From Silicimonas sp963779765 (GTDB taxonomy: Bacteria > Pseudomonadota > Alphaproteobacteria > Rhodobacterales > Rhodobacteraceae), in assembly GCA_963779765.1 (NCBI GenBank), contig CAVZZP010000002.1, positions 868,001-932,000 of the forward strand: a stretch of 64,000 bases of DNA, read 5' to 3'. Below the pieces are notes generated by a model, which saw only the letters and a list, made by a program, of their open reading frames with translations, was not told the DNA's origin and searched no databases. The position numbers and the translations under genes are program-made. Below are positions 43,243 through 52,439 of this stretch, piece after piece (positions within the stretch are counted from its first letter, which is position 1; each line of letters begins with the position of its first letter).

Positions 43243-44789
43243 GCTGCCCCCTCCATAAGGACGAGTTCGACCGCCACCTGTCTTGCCAGCGCCTCAAGCC
43301 CCAGATGCCGCAGAAGAGCGAGCGATTGCGCGGTCAGGTCGGGATTGCCGGACGCGCCGTCCATGAGCTGGGCGACCGCGCGCAAAAGCGCCTCTCCCGC
43401 GCGGCTGTCTTCGACAAGTGCCTTGTATGCCTCGCCGGGGCCGAGCGTCGAGAGACCGCGCAATGCGGCGCGGTCGAGGGGTGCCAGGCCCGGCGGCGTC
43501 CCCCCCTGCCCTGTGGCTAGTTCCAGTAGAAATTTGTCTTCACGCGATTGAGTGGCGAAGCGCGCAGCGATGTCTGGGCGTGCAGCCAGAAGTGCGATCT
43601 CGAATGCCACATGCGCCGCCGGTCCTGTCAGATCGAGCGCGGAAAGCCGAGGCGCGGCCCAAGCCGCAAAACCTGGCGCATAGCCACCTTCGGCCGCGGC
43701 CTCGAAGGCGTCCGGCAGAGTTTCCGTGACCGCGTCGACGTCCTGCGCACGAATGGCCTCGTCCGCTGCGTGCAGCTTCGCCACGCGGTCCCAGACGCCA
43801 CCGGATGCAGCCGCCTTGCGTTCGGAGAAGACGCCCAGGAGCGCGGACACCGACATCGCATCGACCGCAGCCAAGCGTTCGGCCGCGCGGACACGGGCCT
43901 GCCAGCCCACGGTGTCGGTCAGGTCGGCGGCGGTGAAGGCGACGGGGAGCCTGTCGGTCGGAATGCGCTCGCCCACGGCTTCGTAGATTCGAAACTGCAG
44001 AGGTGTGGGAAGCGAGGGTGCCGGGGGAATCGGCTCGCCTTCGAAAAGCTCGGGGTCGAGGAAGTGACGCATGAGCGCATCCTCGTCGTCGCTGAGCATC
44101 CCGAGTGCCTGAGCATTTCCAAGTGTCAGGGCGGCGACATCCCATTTGCCCAAACGCGCGAGGCAGAAGATACGCGCCATGTAGGTCGGCGAAATATCCG
44201 GGGTCTCATCGATGTCGCGGCAGGCGTTGGTTTCGGTCCCCTTCAGAAGGGCGATGTCGAAGGCCCGGCGAAAGCGCTTGGCTTCGAGCGCACCGGCTTC
44301 CCGGATCAGCGCGTCGGCGGCATCGAGATGGCCCATGCTCAGAAGGCGGTCTATCCGCGCCAGATAAAGGCTGTCGTCGACCATTGCATCCACCGGCGGG
44401 TCCAGTCGGACGACCATGAGATCGCGCAAGAAGCGATGCAGCGACGGAGGACCGGAGGCACCGTCAGGCAAGGTCGATATGGCGCGGGCAAGATCGGCGG
44501 CCGAAGAGCGGCCCCAAATGTCCCGCGACAGTCCCAGGGTGCGTGCATCGAGAAGGCCGGCCCGGTCCGGTCCGGCCGCTTCTATCGGAGCGACGGCGAT
44601 AACGGGCGGCAGGCTTGCAGGCGCCTCCTCCGCCGGAACGGCGACCGTCTCGGGCAAGTCAACAGAGTCGGACAGCCAGTCGATGGCCGAGAGGGGCGCG
44701 TCCTCGGCTGCCCTCACCACCGTCCCGGCCAAAAGCGCCGCGACCGCAAGGACGGCGCCGCGGGCTACACTTCGGCCGTCAGTTGCCAT
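43239..44789 (-). CDS. Conserved hypothetical exported protein, 516 aa
   Basis: I do not recognise the family. A signal peptide (MATDGRSVARGAVLAVAALL ... VVRA) is followed by an Ala/Pro/Val-rich linker and a long helical region resembling TPR/Sel1-like repeats in pattern (LARIDRLLSMGHLDAADALI, ARIFCLARLGKWDVAALTL, FEIALLAARPDIAARF). The ATG at 44789 is preferred over a TTG at 44798. It overlaps xerD and the small membrane protein upstream, so the three are one operon, divergent from aroK. Confidence 0.7.
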   Translation of the reverse strand: MATDGRSVARGAVLAVAALLAGTVVRAAEDAPLSAIDWLSDSVDLPETVAVPAEEAPASLPPVIAVAPIEAAGPDRAGLLDARTLGLSRDIWGRSSAADLARAISTLPDGASGPPSLHRFLRDLMVVRLDPPVDAMVDDSLYLARIDRLLSMGHLDAADALIREAGALEAKRFRRAFDIALLKGTETNACRDIDETPDISPTYMARIFCLARLGKWDVAALTLGNAQALGMLSDDEDALMRHFLDPELFEGEPIPPAPSLPTPLQFRIYEAVGERIPTDRLPVAFTAADLTDTVGWQARVRAAERLAAVDAMSVSALLGVFSERKAAASGGVWDRVAKLHAADEAIRAQDVDAVTETLPDAFEAAAEGGYAPGFAAWAAPRLSALDLTGPAAHVAFEIALLAARPDIAARFATQSREDKFLLELATGQGGTPPGLAPLDRAALRGLSTLGPGEAYKALVEDSRAGEALLRAVAQLMDGASGNPDLTAQSLALLRHLGLEALARQVAVELVLMEGAA

Positions 44790-44913
44790 CCAGAACAACC
44801 GGCTGGCTCACGTCCGTCTGCTGTGGCGAGAGATCGCCGAGATAGGCATAGCCCAGCACTGCCGTGCCAACGAGGACAGCCAGAGTAAAAAGGATCTTCA
44901 GCAGTCGCAGCAT
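44779..44913 (-). CDS. Small membrane protein, 44 aa
   Basis: Peptide MLRLLKILFTLAVLVGTAVL, then GYAYLGDLSPQQTDVSQPVV and LDGN. One transmembrane helix with a short periplasmic tail. Its stop overlaps the start of the large exported protein gene by 11 nt. From memory the same peptide with the PxQT(D/E)VSQPVVL tail recurs upstream of this gene in related genomes. Function unknown. Confidence 0.7.
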   Translation of the reverse strand: MLRLLKILFTLAVLVGTAVLGYAYLGDLSPQQTDVSQPVVLDGN

Positions 44914-45020
44914 TCTCACAAAACCTTCTGCCTCTGCCCCGAACACAAGGGGTCTTTGCCGCGTGAACACGGTTCTTTCCCGATTTATAACTGGTCTTTT
45001 CCGGAAGATCACGCCATTCA

Positions 45021-45608
45021 GTGCGGCGGACCCGGAATGTTGCTCAGGACGCTGCCGAATTGCCATCGCGGCTGAAGAAAACCATCGCCCTTGTCGGGAT
45101 GATGGGCGCGGGCAAGACCGCCATCGGCACGGCGCTCGCGCGGCGGCTGGACGTCCCGTTTCTGGACAGCGATGTCGAGATCGAACGCGCGGCCAATCAG
45201 AGCATCGCTGAGATCTTCGCGCGCGATGGCGAACCTTTTTTCCGTGAACGCGAAACGCAGGTCATCGGCCGTCTCCTCGAAGGTCCGCCAAGCGTCTTGT
45301 CGACCGGCGGCGGTGCGTTCCTTCGCGCGCAGAACCGCGAGATGATCTCGACGCGCGGAATATCGGTCTGGCTGAGGGCGGAACTGGACCTGCTGTGGCA
45401 GCGGGTGAAGCACAAGTCGACGCGGCCGCTTCTGCGGACGCCCGATCCCAAGGCGACCCTGGCCGCGATCCAGGCCGAACGCGACCCGGTCTATGCCATG
45501 GCTGACGTGGTCGTCGACGCCAATGCAAGCTACAGCATCGAGGACATGACAGAACGCGTCCTTGCCGCCTTGAAAGCACGACCCGACGTTCTGGAGCCGC
45601 TGTCATGA
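45021..45608 (+). CDS. aroK: Shikimate kinase
   Basis: Phosphorylates shikimate at the 3-hydroxyl in the aromatic pathway. 195 residues. Walker A IALVGMMGAGKTAIG, the substrate region LDSDVEIERAAN, FFRERETQVI and STGGGAFL, and the lid STRPLLRTPDP are all present. The GTG start at 45021 is used. The stop overlaps the aroB ATG by 4 nt. Confidence 0.93.
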   Translation: MRRTRNVAQDAAELPSRLKKTIALVGMMGAGKTAIGTALARRLDVPFLDSDVEIERAANQSIAEIFARDGEPFFRERETQVIGRLLEGPPSVLSTGGGAFLRAQNREMISTRGISVWLRAELDLLWQRVKHKSTRPLLRTPDPKATLAAIQAERDPVYAMADVVVDANASYSIEDMTERVLAALKARPDVLEPLS

Positions 45609-46717
45609 CCGACACCATCAGGGTTCCCTTGGGCGAGCGCGCCTACGACGTCCGCATCGGGCGCGGCCTGATCGCGCGCGCTGGCGCCGAGATCGCTCCC
45701 CTTCTGGCCCGCAAGCGCGTGGCCGTTCTGACGGACGAAACCGTGGCCGAGGCGCAGGGCGCCGCGCTGGAGGCCGGGTTGGCCGACCATCAGATCGTCT
45801 CGACAACCCTCGCTCTTCCGCCTGGTGAGGCGACGAAGAACTGGGCCAATCTTCAGCGGACAGTGGAGTGGCTCTTGGCCGAGAGGATCGAACGCCGCGA
45901 TGTCCTCGTCGCGCTTGGCGGCGGGGTGATCGGCGATCTCGGAGGTTTCGCGGCGGCAATCCTGCGACGGGGCATCCGGTTCGTGCAGGTGCCCACCTCG
46001 CTACTTGCGCAAGTCGACAGCTCGGTCGGCGGCAAGACGGGGATCAATTCACCGCAGGGCAAGAACCTTGTCGGTGCCTTCCATCAGCCGTCGCTTGTCC
46101 TTGCCGATATCGACGCGCTCGACACCCTGCCCCGCCGCGACTTCCTGGCTGGCTACGGCGAGGTTGTGAAGTACGGTCTTCTGGGGGACGCCGGGTTCTT
46201 CGACTGGCTTGAGGCGAGCGGGCCTGCGCTGGCCTCGGGTGACCGCGATCTGCGCGCAAGGGCTGTGCGGCGGTCGGTCGAGATGAAGGCCGAGATCGTC
46301 GCCCGCGACGAGACCGAGCAGGGAGACCGTGCGCTTCTGAACCTGGGCCATACCTTTTGTCACGCGCTCGAGAAGGCAACTGGTTATTCCGATCGGCTTC
46401 TTCACGGCGAAGGTGTCGCAATCGGTTGCGCGCTGGCCTTCGAACTGTCTTCCCGTCTCGGCCTTTGTCCGCAGGAGGAACCGAGCCGCGTACGCCAGCA
46501 TCTCCGCGAGATGGGGATGAAGGTGGACCTGTCCGACATCCCGGGCGAGCTTCCGGACACCGAAACTCTCATCGGCCTGATGGGTCAGGACAAGAAGGTC
46601 ATCGACGGACGCCTGCGTTTCATTCTCTCCCGCAGGATCGGACAGACCTTCGTGGCTGACGACGTCCCGGCCGACGTCCTGCGTGGCGTGTTGAGCGACG
46701 CTCTCGGCGTCCGCTGA
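45605..46717 (+). CDS. aroB: 3-dehydroquinate synthase
   Basis: NAD- and Zn-dependent cyclisation of DAHP to 3-dehydroquinate. 370 residues. LALPPGEATKNW, VALGGGVIGDLGGFAAAI, VPTSLLAQVDSSVGGKTGIN, and the zinc ligands in AGYGEVVKYGLL, LNLGHTFCHALE and LLHGEGVAIG. Translationally coupled to aroK, and its stop shares a base with the LysR start. Confidence 0.95.
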   Translation: MTDTIRVPLGERAYDVRIGRGLIARAGAEIAPLLARKRVAVLTDETVAEAQGAALEAGLADHQIVSTTLALPPGEATKNWANLQRTVEWLLAERIERRDVLVALGGGVIGDLGGFAAAILRRGIRFVQVPTSLLAQVDSSVGGKTGINSPQGKNLVGAFHQPSLVLADIDALDTLPRRDFLAGYGEVVKYGLLGDAGFFDWLEASGPALASGDRDLRARAVRRSVEMKAEIVARDETEQGDRALLNLGHTFCHALEKATGYSDRLLHGEGVAIGCALAFELSSRLGLCPQEEPSRVRQHLREMGMKVDLSDIPGELPDTETLIGLMGQDKKVIDGRLRFILSRRIGQTFVADDVPADVLRGVLSDALGVR

Positions 46718-47610
46718 TGCCCGACATCCGCGACATGCAGCTTCTCGCGGCTCTGGCCCGGCACCGCCACTTCGCTCGCGCCGCGGACGAATGCGGTATT
46801 TCGCAGCCCGCCTTCTCCGCGCGCATCAGAAACATGGAACTTGAGCTGGACGTCCAGATCGTGCGGCGCGGGAACCGCTTTCAGGGGTTCACCGATGAAG
46901 GCGAGATCGTCCTGAAATGGGCGCGGCGTGTTCTTTCAGATGCGGATGGGCTGAAGCAGGAGCTGGAACTTGCCCGTGGCAAAATATCGGGTCGGCTTTC
47001 GGTCGGCGTAATTCCGACCGCGCTTGCCTTCGTGGCACCCTTGCCTGCGCGTCTGCGTGCCCTTCATCCCGGAATTTCCATGCAGGTCTTCTCGCTGACG
47101 ACGGCGCGGATCCATCAGGGTCTCGAAGATTACTCGCTCGACGCCGGCGTCGGATACCTTGACGGGCCACGGCCGGCCACGCTCGCTCCGGCAGAACTGT
47201 TGTACGAGGAACGCTACGTCCTGTTGGCGCCGACAGAAATCGCCCCCCGCTCCGGTGGGGACGTCACCTGGGCCGAAGCGGCCGGATTGCCTCTGTCGAT
47301 GCTGACGCGGGACATGCGGAACCGCCGCTTTTTGGACGAGGTTTTCGAAGCTCACGTCGGACGTGCCCCGCAACCCGTGCTGGAAACCAACGACCTCACG
47401 ACGCTTCTCACCCAAGTCGAACGCGGCGCGTCTGCAGCCATCGTCCCCGAGGTTCTGGCCGACAGACTGTCGCCCCCGGAGAATGTCGTACGGCTGCGAT
47501 TGACCGATCCGGACATAACCACGCCGGTCGGCCTTCTTTTGACAGATCGCGACCCTCGTCCGCCCGCAGTCAACGCGCTGGCGAACCTGTTCAGGGAGGC
47601 CGTGCGATAG
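46717..47610 (+). CDS. LysR-type transcriptional regulator
   Basis: 297 residues. HTH MQLLAALARHRHFARAADEC with GISQPAFSARIRNMELELD, then the effector domain (GRLSVGVIPTALAFVAPLP, DAGVGYL). The ATG at 46717 shares its A with the aroB stop, so it rides with aroKB. The target is unknown; no divergent partner gene is present, so a distant regulon is possible. Confidence 0.88.
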   Translation: MPDIRDMQLLAALARHRHFARAADECGISQPAFSARIRNMELELDVQIVRRGNRFQGFTDEGEIVLKWARRVLSDADGLKQELELARGKISGRLSVGVIPTALAFVAPLPARLRALHPGISMQVFSLTTARIHQGLEDYSLDAGVGYLDGPRPATLAPAELLYEERYVLLAPTEIAPRSGGDVTWAEAAGLPLSMLTRDMRNRRFLDEVFEAHVGRAPQPVLETNDLTTLLTQVERGASAAIVPEVLADRLSPPENVVRLRLTDPDITTPVGLLLTDRDPRPPAVNALANLFREAVR

Positions 47611-47670
47611 CGTCAGGCGAAGATGTCTTCGGGCATTGCGATTTGAGTTAACGACCGTTCGAGGCTTTGT

Positions 47671-47696
47671 GTCCTTTCAGATAAGAACGAAAGGAC
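47671..47696 (+). promoter_or_regulatory. SD-sequestering hairpin before a 55-aa ORF
   Basis: Perfect 8-bp inverted repeat GTCCTTTC / GAAAGGAC with a 10-nt loop. The right arm contains the ribosome binding site (AAAGGA, 8 nt before the ATG at 47704), so the folded leader would hide it. A temperature- or ligand-responsive switch is possible. Confidence 0.45.
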
Positions 47697-47703
47697 CAAC
47701 GAG

Positions 47704-47871
47704 ATGACCTACATCACCTTCACTTCATCGCATCTGGCCGAAAGAACTGGCCGTCGCAGCCTCGCGGGCACGATCGTCCATGCCTACTGGTGGGCTCAGT
47801 CCGTGGCCCGCGCCTACGCCCGCACCAACGATGTTGTGCGGAGCGTCTCCGAGACTGCGAAGATCATCTGA
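47704..47871 (+). CDS. Small unknown protein, 55 aa
   Basis: MTYITFTSSHLAERTGRRSL, then AGTIVHAYWWAQSVARAYAR and TNDVVRSVSETAKII. Amphipathic with aromatic residues; no clear membrane span. The ATG is preceded by GAAAGGACCAACGAG. I recognise no family. It stands alone between a LysR gene and the convergent doxX gene. Codon use matches the neighbourhood. Confidence 0.6.
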   Translation: MTYITFTSSHLAERTGRRSLAGTIVHAYWWAQSVARAYARTNDVVRSVSETAKII

Positions 47872-47891
47872 AGACGCTCCACGACGAGAGG

Positions 47892-48290
47892 TCAGGCAGT
47901 CGCTGCCCGGTTGCGGCCATTGTCCAGCGCGAAGGCTCCCGGACCCGCAAAGACAAGATAAAGAAAGACGAAGCTGAACATGATGGCGAGTTCGCCGCCG
48001 TTCTGCACGGGATAAACCGAGCTAGGCGCATGGAACATCCAGTATGCGACGGCCATCATCCCCGACAGGACGAAGGCCACAGGACGCGTGAAAAGCCCGA
48101 GGATCAGAAGGATGCCGCCCACGAGTTCGAGGATGCCGCCAAGGCCGAAGAGCGAGAACAGTTCCGGCTGCGGCATCTCCATTGCCGGAAAGCCAAGAAG
48201 CTTCTGGGTGCCGTGCTGAAGGAAGAGAAGGGCCGCGACGATGCGGAGAAGACCCAGCACCTGCGGGGCGTATCGGTCGAGTGTCGTCAT
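47892..48290 (-). CDS. DoxX family membrane protein
   Basis: 132 residues with four hydrophobic spans. LGLLRIVAALLFLQHGTQKL, FGLGGILELVGGILLILGL, AYWMFHAPSS and FSFVFLYLVFAGPG follow the DoxX pattern. The family is linked to quinone- or thiol-related redox stress in membranes; the role here is undefined. Single gene. Confidence 0.88.
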   Translation of the reverse strand: MTTLDRYAPQVLGLLRIVAALLFLQHGTQKLLGFPAMEMPQPELFSLFGLGGILELVGGILLILGLFTRPVAFVLSGMMAVAYWMFHAPSSVYPVQNGGELAIMFSFVFLYLVFAGPGAFALDNGRNRAATA

Positions 48291-48423
48291 GGTAAAGGGT
48301 CCTAGCTTGAATGAAGAGGCCTGATCAGCCGTGCGGCATTCAACCTAAACACTCTTCGCGCGAGTGAAATGTGCGATTTCAAATAGAACCTGTGCGATAT
48401 ACGCAGGACGTCCGGTGCGGAAC

Positions 48424-48918
48424 TCAGAAGGGGATTTCGTCGTCCAAATCCTGCGTCGAGGGGGAGCGACCGCCCTGATCGCCGCCTCGGTCGTCGTGGC
48501 TGCCGCCACCGCCGCCATAGCTACCACGGTCTTCGTCATAGACACCGCCACCGCCGCCGCCATCGCTGCGCCCGTCGAGGAGCGTCAGTTCACCCCGGTA
48601 GGGCCGAAGCACGACCTCGGTCGAATAGCGGTCCTGGCCGGACTGGTCCTGCCACTTCCGGGTCTCGAGCTGGCCCTCGATGTACACCTTCGAGCCCTTC
48701 TTCAGGTATTGCTCGGCAATGCGCGCCAGGGGTTCCGAGAAGATGGCGACCGAATGCCACTCGGTCTTCTCGCGCCGCTCGCCGGAGTTGCGGTCCTTCC
48801 AGTTTTCGGAGGTGGCGATGCGCAGGTTGCAGACCTTGCCGCCGTTCTGGAACGTGCGGACCTCTGGGTCGCGTCCCAGATTGCCTACCAGGATGACCTT
48901 GTTCACCGAACCCGCCAT
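48424..48918 (-). CDS. ssb: Single-stranded DNA-binding protein
   Basis: 164 residues. The N-terminal OB fold (MAGSVNKVILVGNLGRDPEV, ATSENWKDRNSGERREKTEWHSVAIFSEPL in the middle, KGSKVYIEGQLETRKW) is followed by a glycine/aspartate-rich disordered tail and the conserved acidic tip DLDDEIPF that binds partner proteins. Essential in replication and repair. No LexA box was seen upstream. Confidence 0.97.
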   Translation of the reverse strand: MAGSVNKVILVGNLGRDPEVRTFQNGGKVCNLRIATSENWKDRNSGERREKTEWHSVAIFSEPLARIAEQYLKKGSKVYIEGQLETRKWQDQSGQDRYSTEVVLRPYRGELTLLDGRSDGGGGGGVYDEDRGSYGGGGGSHDDRGGDQGGRSPSTQDLDDEIPF

Positions 48919-49017
48919 GTCACGCCTCCATCGAATCTGAACAGCCTTTGGCGGACCCTAACTGCCGTGCCCTTGGTTAACAACGGATGAAAGCCCGAGA
49001 AGGCCGGCTGCCGCTGG

Positions 49018-50019
49018 TCAGGAAATGTCCAGTTCGACCGACACAGGGAAATGGTCGGAGGCCATCAGCAGCGCCTCCCGCAGTTCCGGCAACTCGTCAC
49101 AGATCGGATCGTCGAAAGGGTGCCAGATTCGCCAGCTCCGCGCCTTGTCGCGAAGGTCGGGCGACACCATGACGTAGTCGAGTAGAGTCTGCATCCACCG
49201 CTTTCGGTCCGCCATCCAGAAGCGCGCCGACGCCGGAAGGAGGCCGCCCACGGGGCGCCTTATCAACGCCTCCGCATGAGCGTCGTAGAGCCGGAGTTCC
49301 CCTTCCTGCCCCATCACGATCTCGACGCCCGAGCGACCGAACAGCTTTTCGTACTCGTCGAGACCCGGGCCGTCATTGAAATCGCCGAGAACAATCAGGG
49401 ACTGGCCTGCGTCGAGATGATCCTCCACACGCTCGCGGAGCCAGATGCACTGGGCCAGTTGCTTGCGCCGGTTGTCGATGGCGATGCGCATGGCATGGTC
49501 CGGCCGCCGCGCGCCGTGTGGCGCCTTCGACTTGGCATGGACCCCGATCATCCTCAGGGACGTACCGCCCCGCGTCGTCACAAGAAGCTCGAGCGGCGGC
49601 TTGGACCAGCGCACTCTTTCGGGCTCGGCATCGACATCGAGGTCTATCGCATACTCTTGGTCGAACCGGGGAGAGCCGATGGGGTCATGGACTGCCGTCA
49701 TCACCTCTGGATCGAAGAGAAGGGCGATTTCCTGCTGCGTCTCGTTGGCGAACCCGATCACCGCACGTGTGGTTCTAAGGTTCATCGTCCGCGCAAACTC
49801 CTCCAGCGCCGCAACGCCATCCTTGCGGCGATGGCTGTCAGGCGCCTCGATCACCATGATCGCATCGGCGTCAAGCGCGGTGAAAACAATGCCAAGCGCC
49901 TCGATCTGCTGGTGCCTGCGAACGTCGTGACGGCCTGACCAGCCGTGATCGTCGAGAAGCCGTCCGCGGTCGTCGAAGAGGTTCGAGAACCACTCGACAT
50001 TGTACGTGGCTATGCGCAT
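49018..50019 (-). CDS. Endonuclease/exonuclease/phosphatase family protein
   Basis: 333 residues of EEP fold. MRIATYNVEWFSNLFDDRG carries the Asn of motif 1, IMVIEAPD the metal-binding Glu, VLGDFNDGPG the Asp-Asn pair, and MASDHFPVSVEL the C-terminal SDHxP. Intracellular, no signal peptide. Substrate (DNA, phospholipid or inositol phosphate) unclear. The ATG shares a base with the upstream stop (TGATG). Confidence 0.86.
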   Translation of the reverse strand: MRIATYNVEWFSNLFDDRGRLLDDHGWSGRHDVRRHQQIEALGIVFTALDADAIMVIEAPDSHRRKDGVAALEEFARTMNLRTTRAVIGFANETQQEIALLFDPEVMTAVHDPIGSPRFDQEYAIDLDVDAEPERVRWSKPPLELLVTTRGGTSLRMIGVHAKSKAPHGARRPDHAMRIAIDNRRKQLAQCIWLRERVEDHLDAGQSLIVLGDFNDGPGLDEYEKLFGRSGVEIVMGQEGELRLYDAHAEALIRRPVGGLLPASARFWMADRKRWMQTLLDYVMVSPDLRDKARSWRIWHPFDDPICDELPELREALLMASDHFPVSVELDIS

Positions 50020-50699
50020 CAGGCCCGGCCTTCGCGGATCTCTTCCCAGGCACGGTTCACGACGACGAGGCGCGCCTCGGCCAGCTTGACGGCCTCCTGC
50101 GGCACGCCGCGCGCGATCATCCGGTCAGGATGTGCCTCGCGGACTAGTGCCCGCCAGGCCTTGCGGACGTCTTCGACCGGCGTTCCCGGATCGACGCCCA
50201 GGACTTCCCAGGGGTCGGGCTCGCAGTCGGGCACGAAGCGTGCGCGAAGGCTTCGGAACGCACGGTCGGACACTCCGAAGATACCCGCGACGCGAGACAG
50301 GAAATCATCCTCGGCGGGGTGGTAGTCGCCGTCGGCGACAGCGATGTGGAAGAGACCCTCAAGAAGATCGGCAAGCGGCCCTTCTGCGTTACGGAACATC
50401 GCCGCGACCCGCGTCGCATAGACGTCGAAGCCCGCTACGTCCTGTCGCGCCAGATTGAACACGCGCGCAGCGGCGGCCTCGTCGGCGGCGGCGATCGTGA
50501 AGACCTCGCGAAACGCAGCGACTTCGTTGCGGGTCACACGGCCATCGGCCTTGGCCATCTTCGCGCCAAGCGCAATCACGGCGATGGTAAAGCCAACGGT
50601 GCGTTCGGGCGGCGTCCGCAGGCGATCAAAGACCGCCGACAGACCCTCGCCCGACCTCAGGGCTCCGAGGGCCTGTGTGATGCGTGTCCAGATCGACAT
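50019..50699 (-). CDS. TerB and J-domain protein (DjlA-like)
   Basis: 226 residues. The TerB-like helical domain (TIAVIALGAKMAKADGRVTR, FHIAVADGDYHPAEDDFLSR) is followed by a C-terminal J domain (PWEVLGVDPGTPVEDVRKAW with the HPD motif in REAHPDRMIA). There is no N-terminal membrane helix, unlike E. coli DjlA. It should act as a DnaK co-chaperone. The start at 50699 (MSIWTRITQ) is used. Confidence 0.88.
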   Translation of the reverse strand: MSIWTRITQALGALRSGEGLSAVFDRLRTPPERTVGFTIAVIALGAKMAKADGRVTRNEVAAFREVFTIAAADEAAAARVFNLARQDVAGFDVYATRVAAMFRNAEGPLADLLEGLFHIAVADGDYHPAEDDFLSRVAGIFGVSDRAFRSLRARFVPDCEPDPWEVLGVDPGTPVEDVRKAWRALVREAHPDRMIARGVPQEAVKLAEARLVVVNRAWEEIREGRA

Positions 50700-50709
50700 G
50701 CGGGGCACC

Positions 50710-51213
50710 CTAGTCGCTGGCGTCCCCTGCGTCACCCAGCCATTTCCGCATCAGGATCAGGTCCATCCAGCGCCCGAACTTGAAGCCGACCGAGGGAAGC
50801 CTCGCGACCTCCTCGAAGCCCGCGCGGGCGTGGAAGGCCAGCCCCGCCGGGTTCTCGCCCGAGACGCCGGCCCACATCGAGCCCACGCCCCTGCAGTGGG
50901 CGTGATCGAGCGTCGCCTCGATCAAAAGGCGCCCGGTTCCCTTCCCCCGCGCCTCCGGTGCAAGGATGATCGAGTGCTCCATGCTGCGCGCATAGCCGGG
51001 CCCTTTCCGAAGCTGATCGTAGGAGACGAAGCCCGCGATTCGGCCCACATCGTCCTCGGCAACAAGAAAGCAGGGTGCGGCGGTGATGGCCGCGATGATG
51101 TCCGTCTCGGTCTTTTCGACCGACGTGAACGTCACAGCCGTGTCGCGGATGATCGGGTTCTGGATCGCGAGAATGGCGGGCGCATCCTCTTCCCGGGCAG
51201 GCCGTATGATCAC
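50710..51213 (-). CDS. GNAT N-acetyltransferase
   Basis: 167 residues. The acetyl-CoA loop is in ILAPEARGKGTGRLLIEAT (Q/RxxGxG/A motif), with AFHARAGFEEVARLPSVGFK near the end, the pattern of phosphinothricin/methionine-sulfoximine-type acetyltransferases. The GTG start overlaps the VOC gene stop (GTGA). The substrate is probably an amino acid derivative; not certain. Confidence 0.85.
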   Translation of the reverse strand: MIIRPAREEDAPAILAIQNPIIRDTAVTFTSVEKTETDIIAAITAAPCFLVAEDDVGRIAGFVSYDQLRKGPGYARSMEHSIILAPEARGKGTGRLLIEATLDHAHCRGVGSMWAGVSGENPAGLAFHARAGFEEVARLPSVGFKFGRWMDLILMRKWLGDAGDASD

Positions 51214-51836
51214 GCAAGGATCCTGTTGCCCTCGGGCGTCGCGATGGTCGCGATGAGACGCTTCTCGGGTCCTTCACGAAGCGACACGCGGTCGACGGAA
51301 TGAAGCGCGGGAAACGCCGCAAGAAGCTTGTCGGCCTCTGGGTGGAACACGTCGAGGCGTGTCAGACGGAAACCGTGGTCCGGAAGGCGGTTTGCCGGGT
51401 GAAAGCCTTCGGGCCATTCGATCAGCGCCGGCATGGCGTCGTCGAAGGGGAGCCGGCCGAAATCGGTGACGCCCATCCACCAGTGAATGTCGCCCCGCGA
51501 CATCTCCATCACCTTCCCGCTTCCCGTCGGAGCGGCGGCCAAAGCGTTGTCCAGGTGATCGGTTCGGCAGATCCAGTTGGTCATCCGCGGCGCGCCTGAG
51601 AAGACATCGAGGTTGAACCAGCGGCGATGCTGAGGGTTCGGAGCGTCCGGATCCACCGCGATCACTTCGAGATATGTCCGGTCGCCGAGCGACAGAAGGC
51701 GATTGTGCGTGCCCATGTAAGGATGTTTGCCGCCCGGCGAAAGCGTCGCCCCCAGGACCGCCTCGACATAGGCAGTACCCTCGTCGAGCGTGCGTGCGAC
51801 CACCGCGACGTGGTCAAGGGCTAGGTGGAATCGCAT
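51210..51836 (-). CDS. VOC/glyoxalase-like domain protein
   Basis: 208 residues. The N-terminal LALDHVAVVARTLDEGTAYV and KHPYMGTHNRLLSLGDRTYL are the Glyoxalase_3-like pattern of the vicinal-oxygen-chelate superfamily. The role is unknown; it is not of the methylmalonyl-CoA epimerase type. Coupled to the GNAT gene. Confidence 0.82.
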   Translation of the reverse strand: MRFHLALDHVAVVARTLDEGTAYVEAVLGATLSPGGKHPYMGTHNRLLSLGDRTYLEVIAVDPDAPNPQHRRWFNLDVFSGAPRMTNWICRTDHLDNALAAAPTGSGKVMEMSRGDIHWWMGVTDFGRLPFDDAMPALIEWPEGFHPANRLPDHGFRLTRLDVFHPEADKLLAAFPALHSVDRVSLREGPEKRLIATIATPEGNRILA

Positions 51837-51914
51837 GGCGAGTTCATTGACGCGTGAAACCTTCGTCTAGCAAGCGAAATTCATTCCACGACATGTTTCC
51901 GCGCGTGACTTCGC

Positions 51915-52367
51915 TCAGGCGCGTTCGTCCTTCGGCGAGTCCATGACAACATAGGTGGTCAAGGATCTCACCTGCGGTAGCGTACCCAGAACGTCCGAAT
52001 GCAGCGTCTTGTAGGATGCAAGGTCCGCCGTCTCGACCCGAAGCAGATACTCGACCGTGCCGGTGATGTTGTGGCATTCGCGGACCTCCGGCGCCCGCGA
52101 AGCCGCTCTCTCGAAAGCCTGCTGCGCCGCCTTGGTATGTTCCGAAAGCCCAACCGCCACATAGGCCACAAAGCCGCGGTCAAGCGCCGCTCCGTCGAGC
52201 ACTGCGCGATAGCCACGGATCACGCCGCTGCGCTCGAGCTCCTGCACGCGGCGGAGACAGGCAGAAGGCGACAGGCCGACACGCTCCGCAAGCTCGGTGT
52301 TCGGCAGGCGCCCGTCAGCCGAAAGAACCTGCAATATTCGCGTGTTTATGGCGTCCAGTTTGATCAT
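51915..52367 (-). CDS. Lrp/AsnC family regulator
   Basis: 150 residues. HTH LDAINTRILQVLSADGRLPN with TELAERVGLSPSACLRRVQELE, then the RAM ligand domain (VAYVAVGLSEHTKAAQQAF, CHNITGTVEYLLRVE). It is divergent from the lysE-type exporter gene over 72 bp, so it probably controls it in response to an amino acid. Confidence 0.9.
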   Translation of the reverse strand: MIKLDAINTRILQVLSADGRLPNTELAERVGLSPSACLRRVQELERSGVIRGYRAVLDGAALDRGFVAYVAVGLSEHTKAAQQAFERAASRAPEVRECHNITGTVEYLLRVETADLASYKTLHSDVLGTLPQVRSLTTYVVMDSPKDERA

Positions 52368-52439
52368 TCATTGCACAAGTTAAAGCTTCGCGGGGATCTT
52401 CGCAACCGAATGCTTATTGAACTAGTGTACCATTGCTGC

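Noticed and set aside
51210..51836. Methylmalonyl-CoA epimerase
   Set aside because: The VOC domain is of the Glyoxalase_3-like type and the gene sits with an acetyltransferase, not with the mutase.
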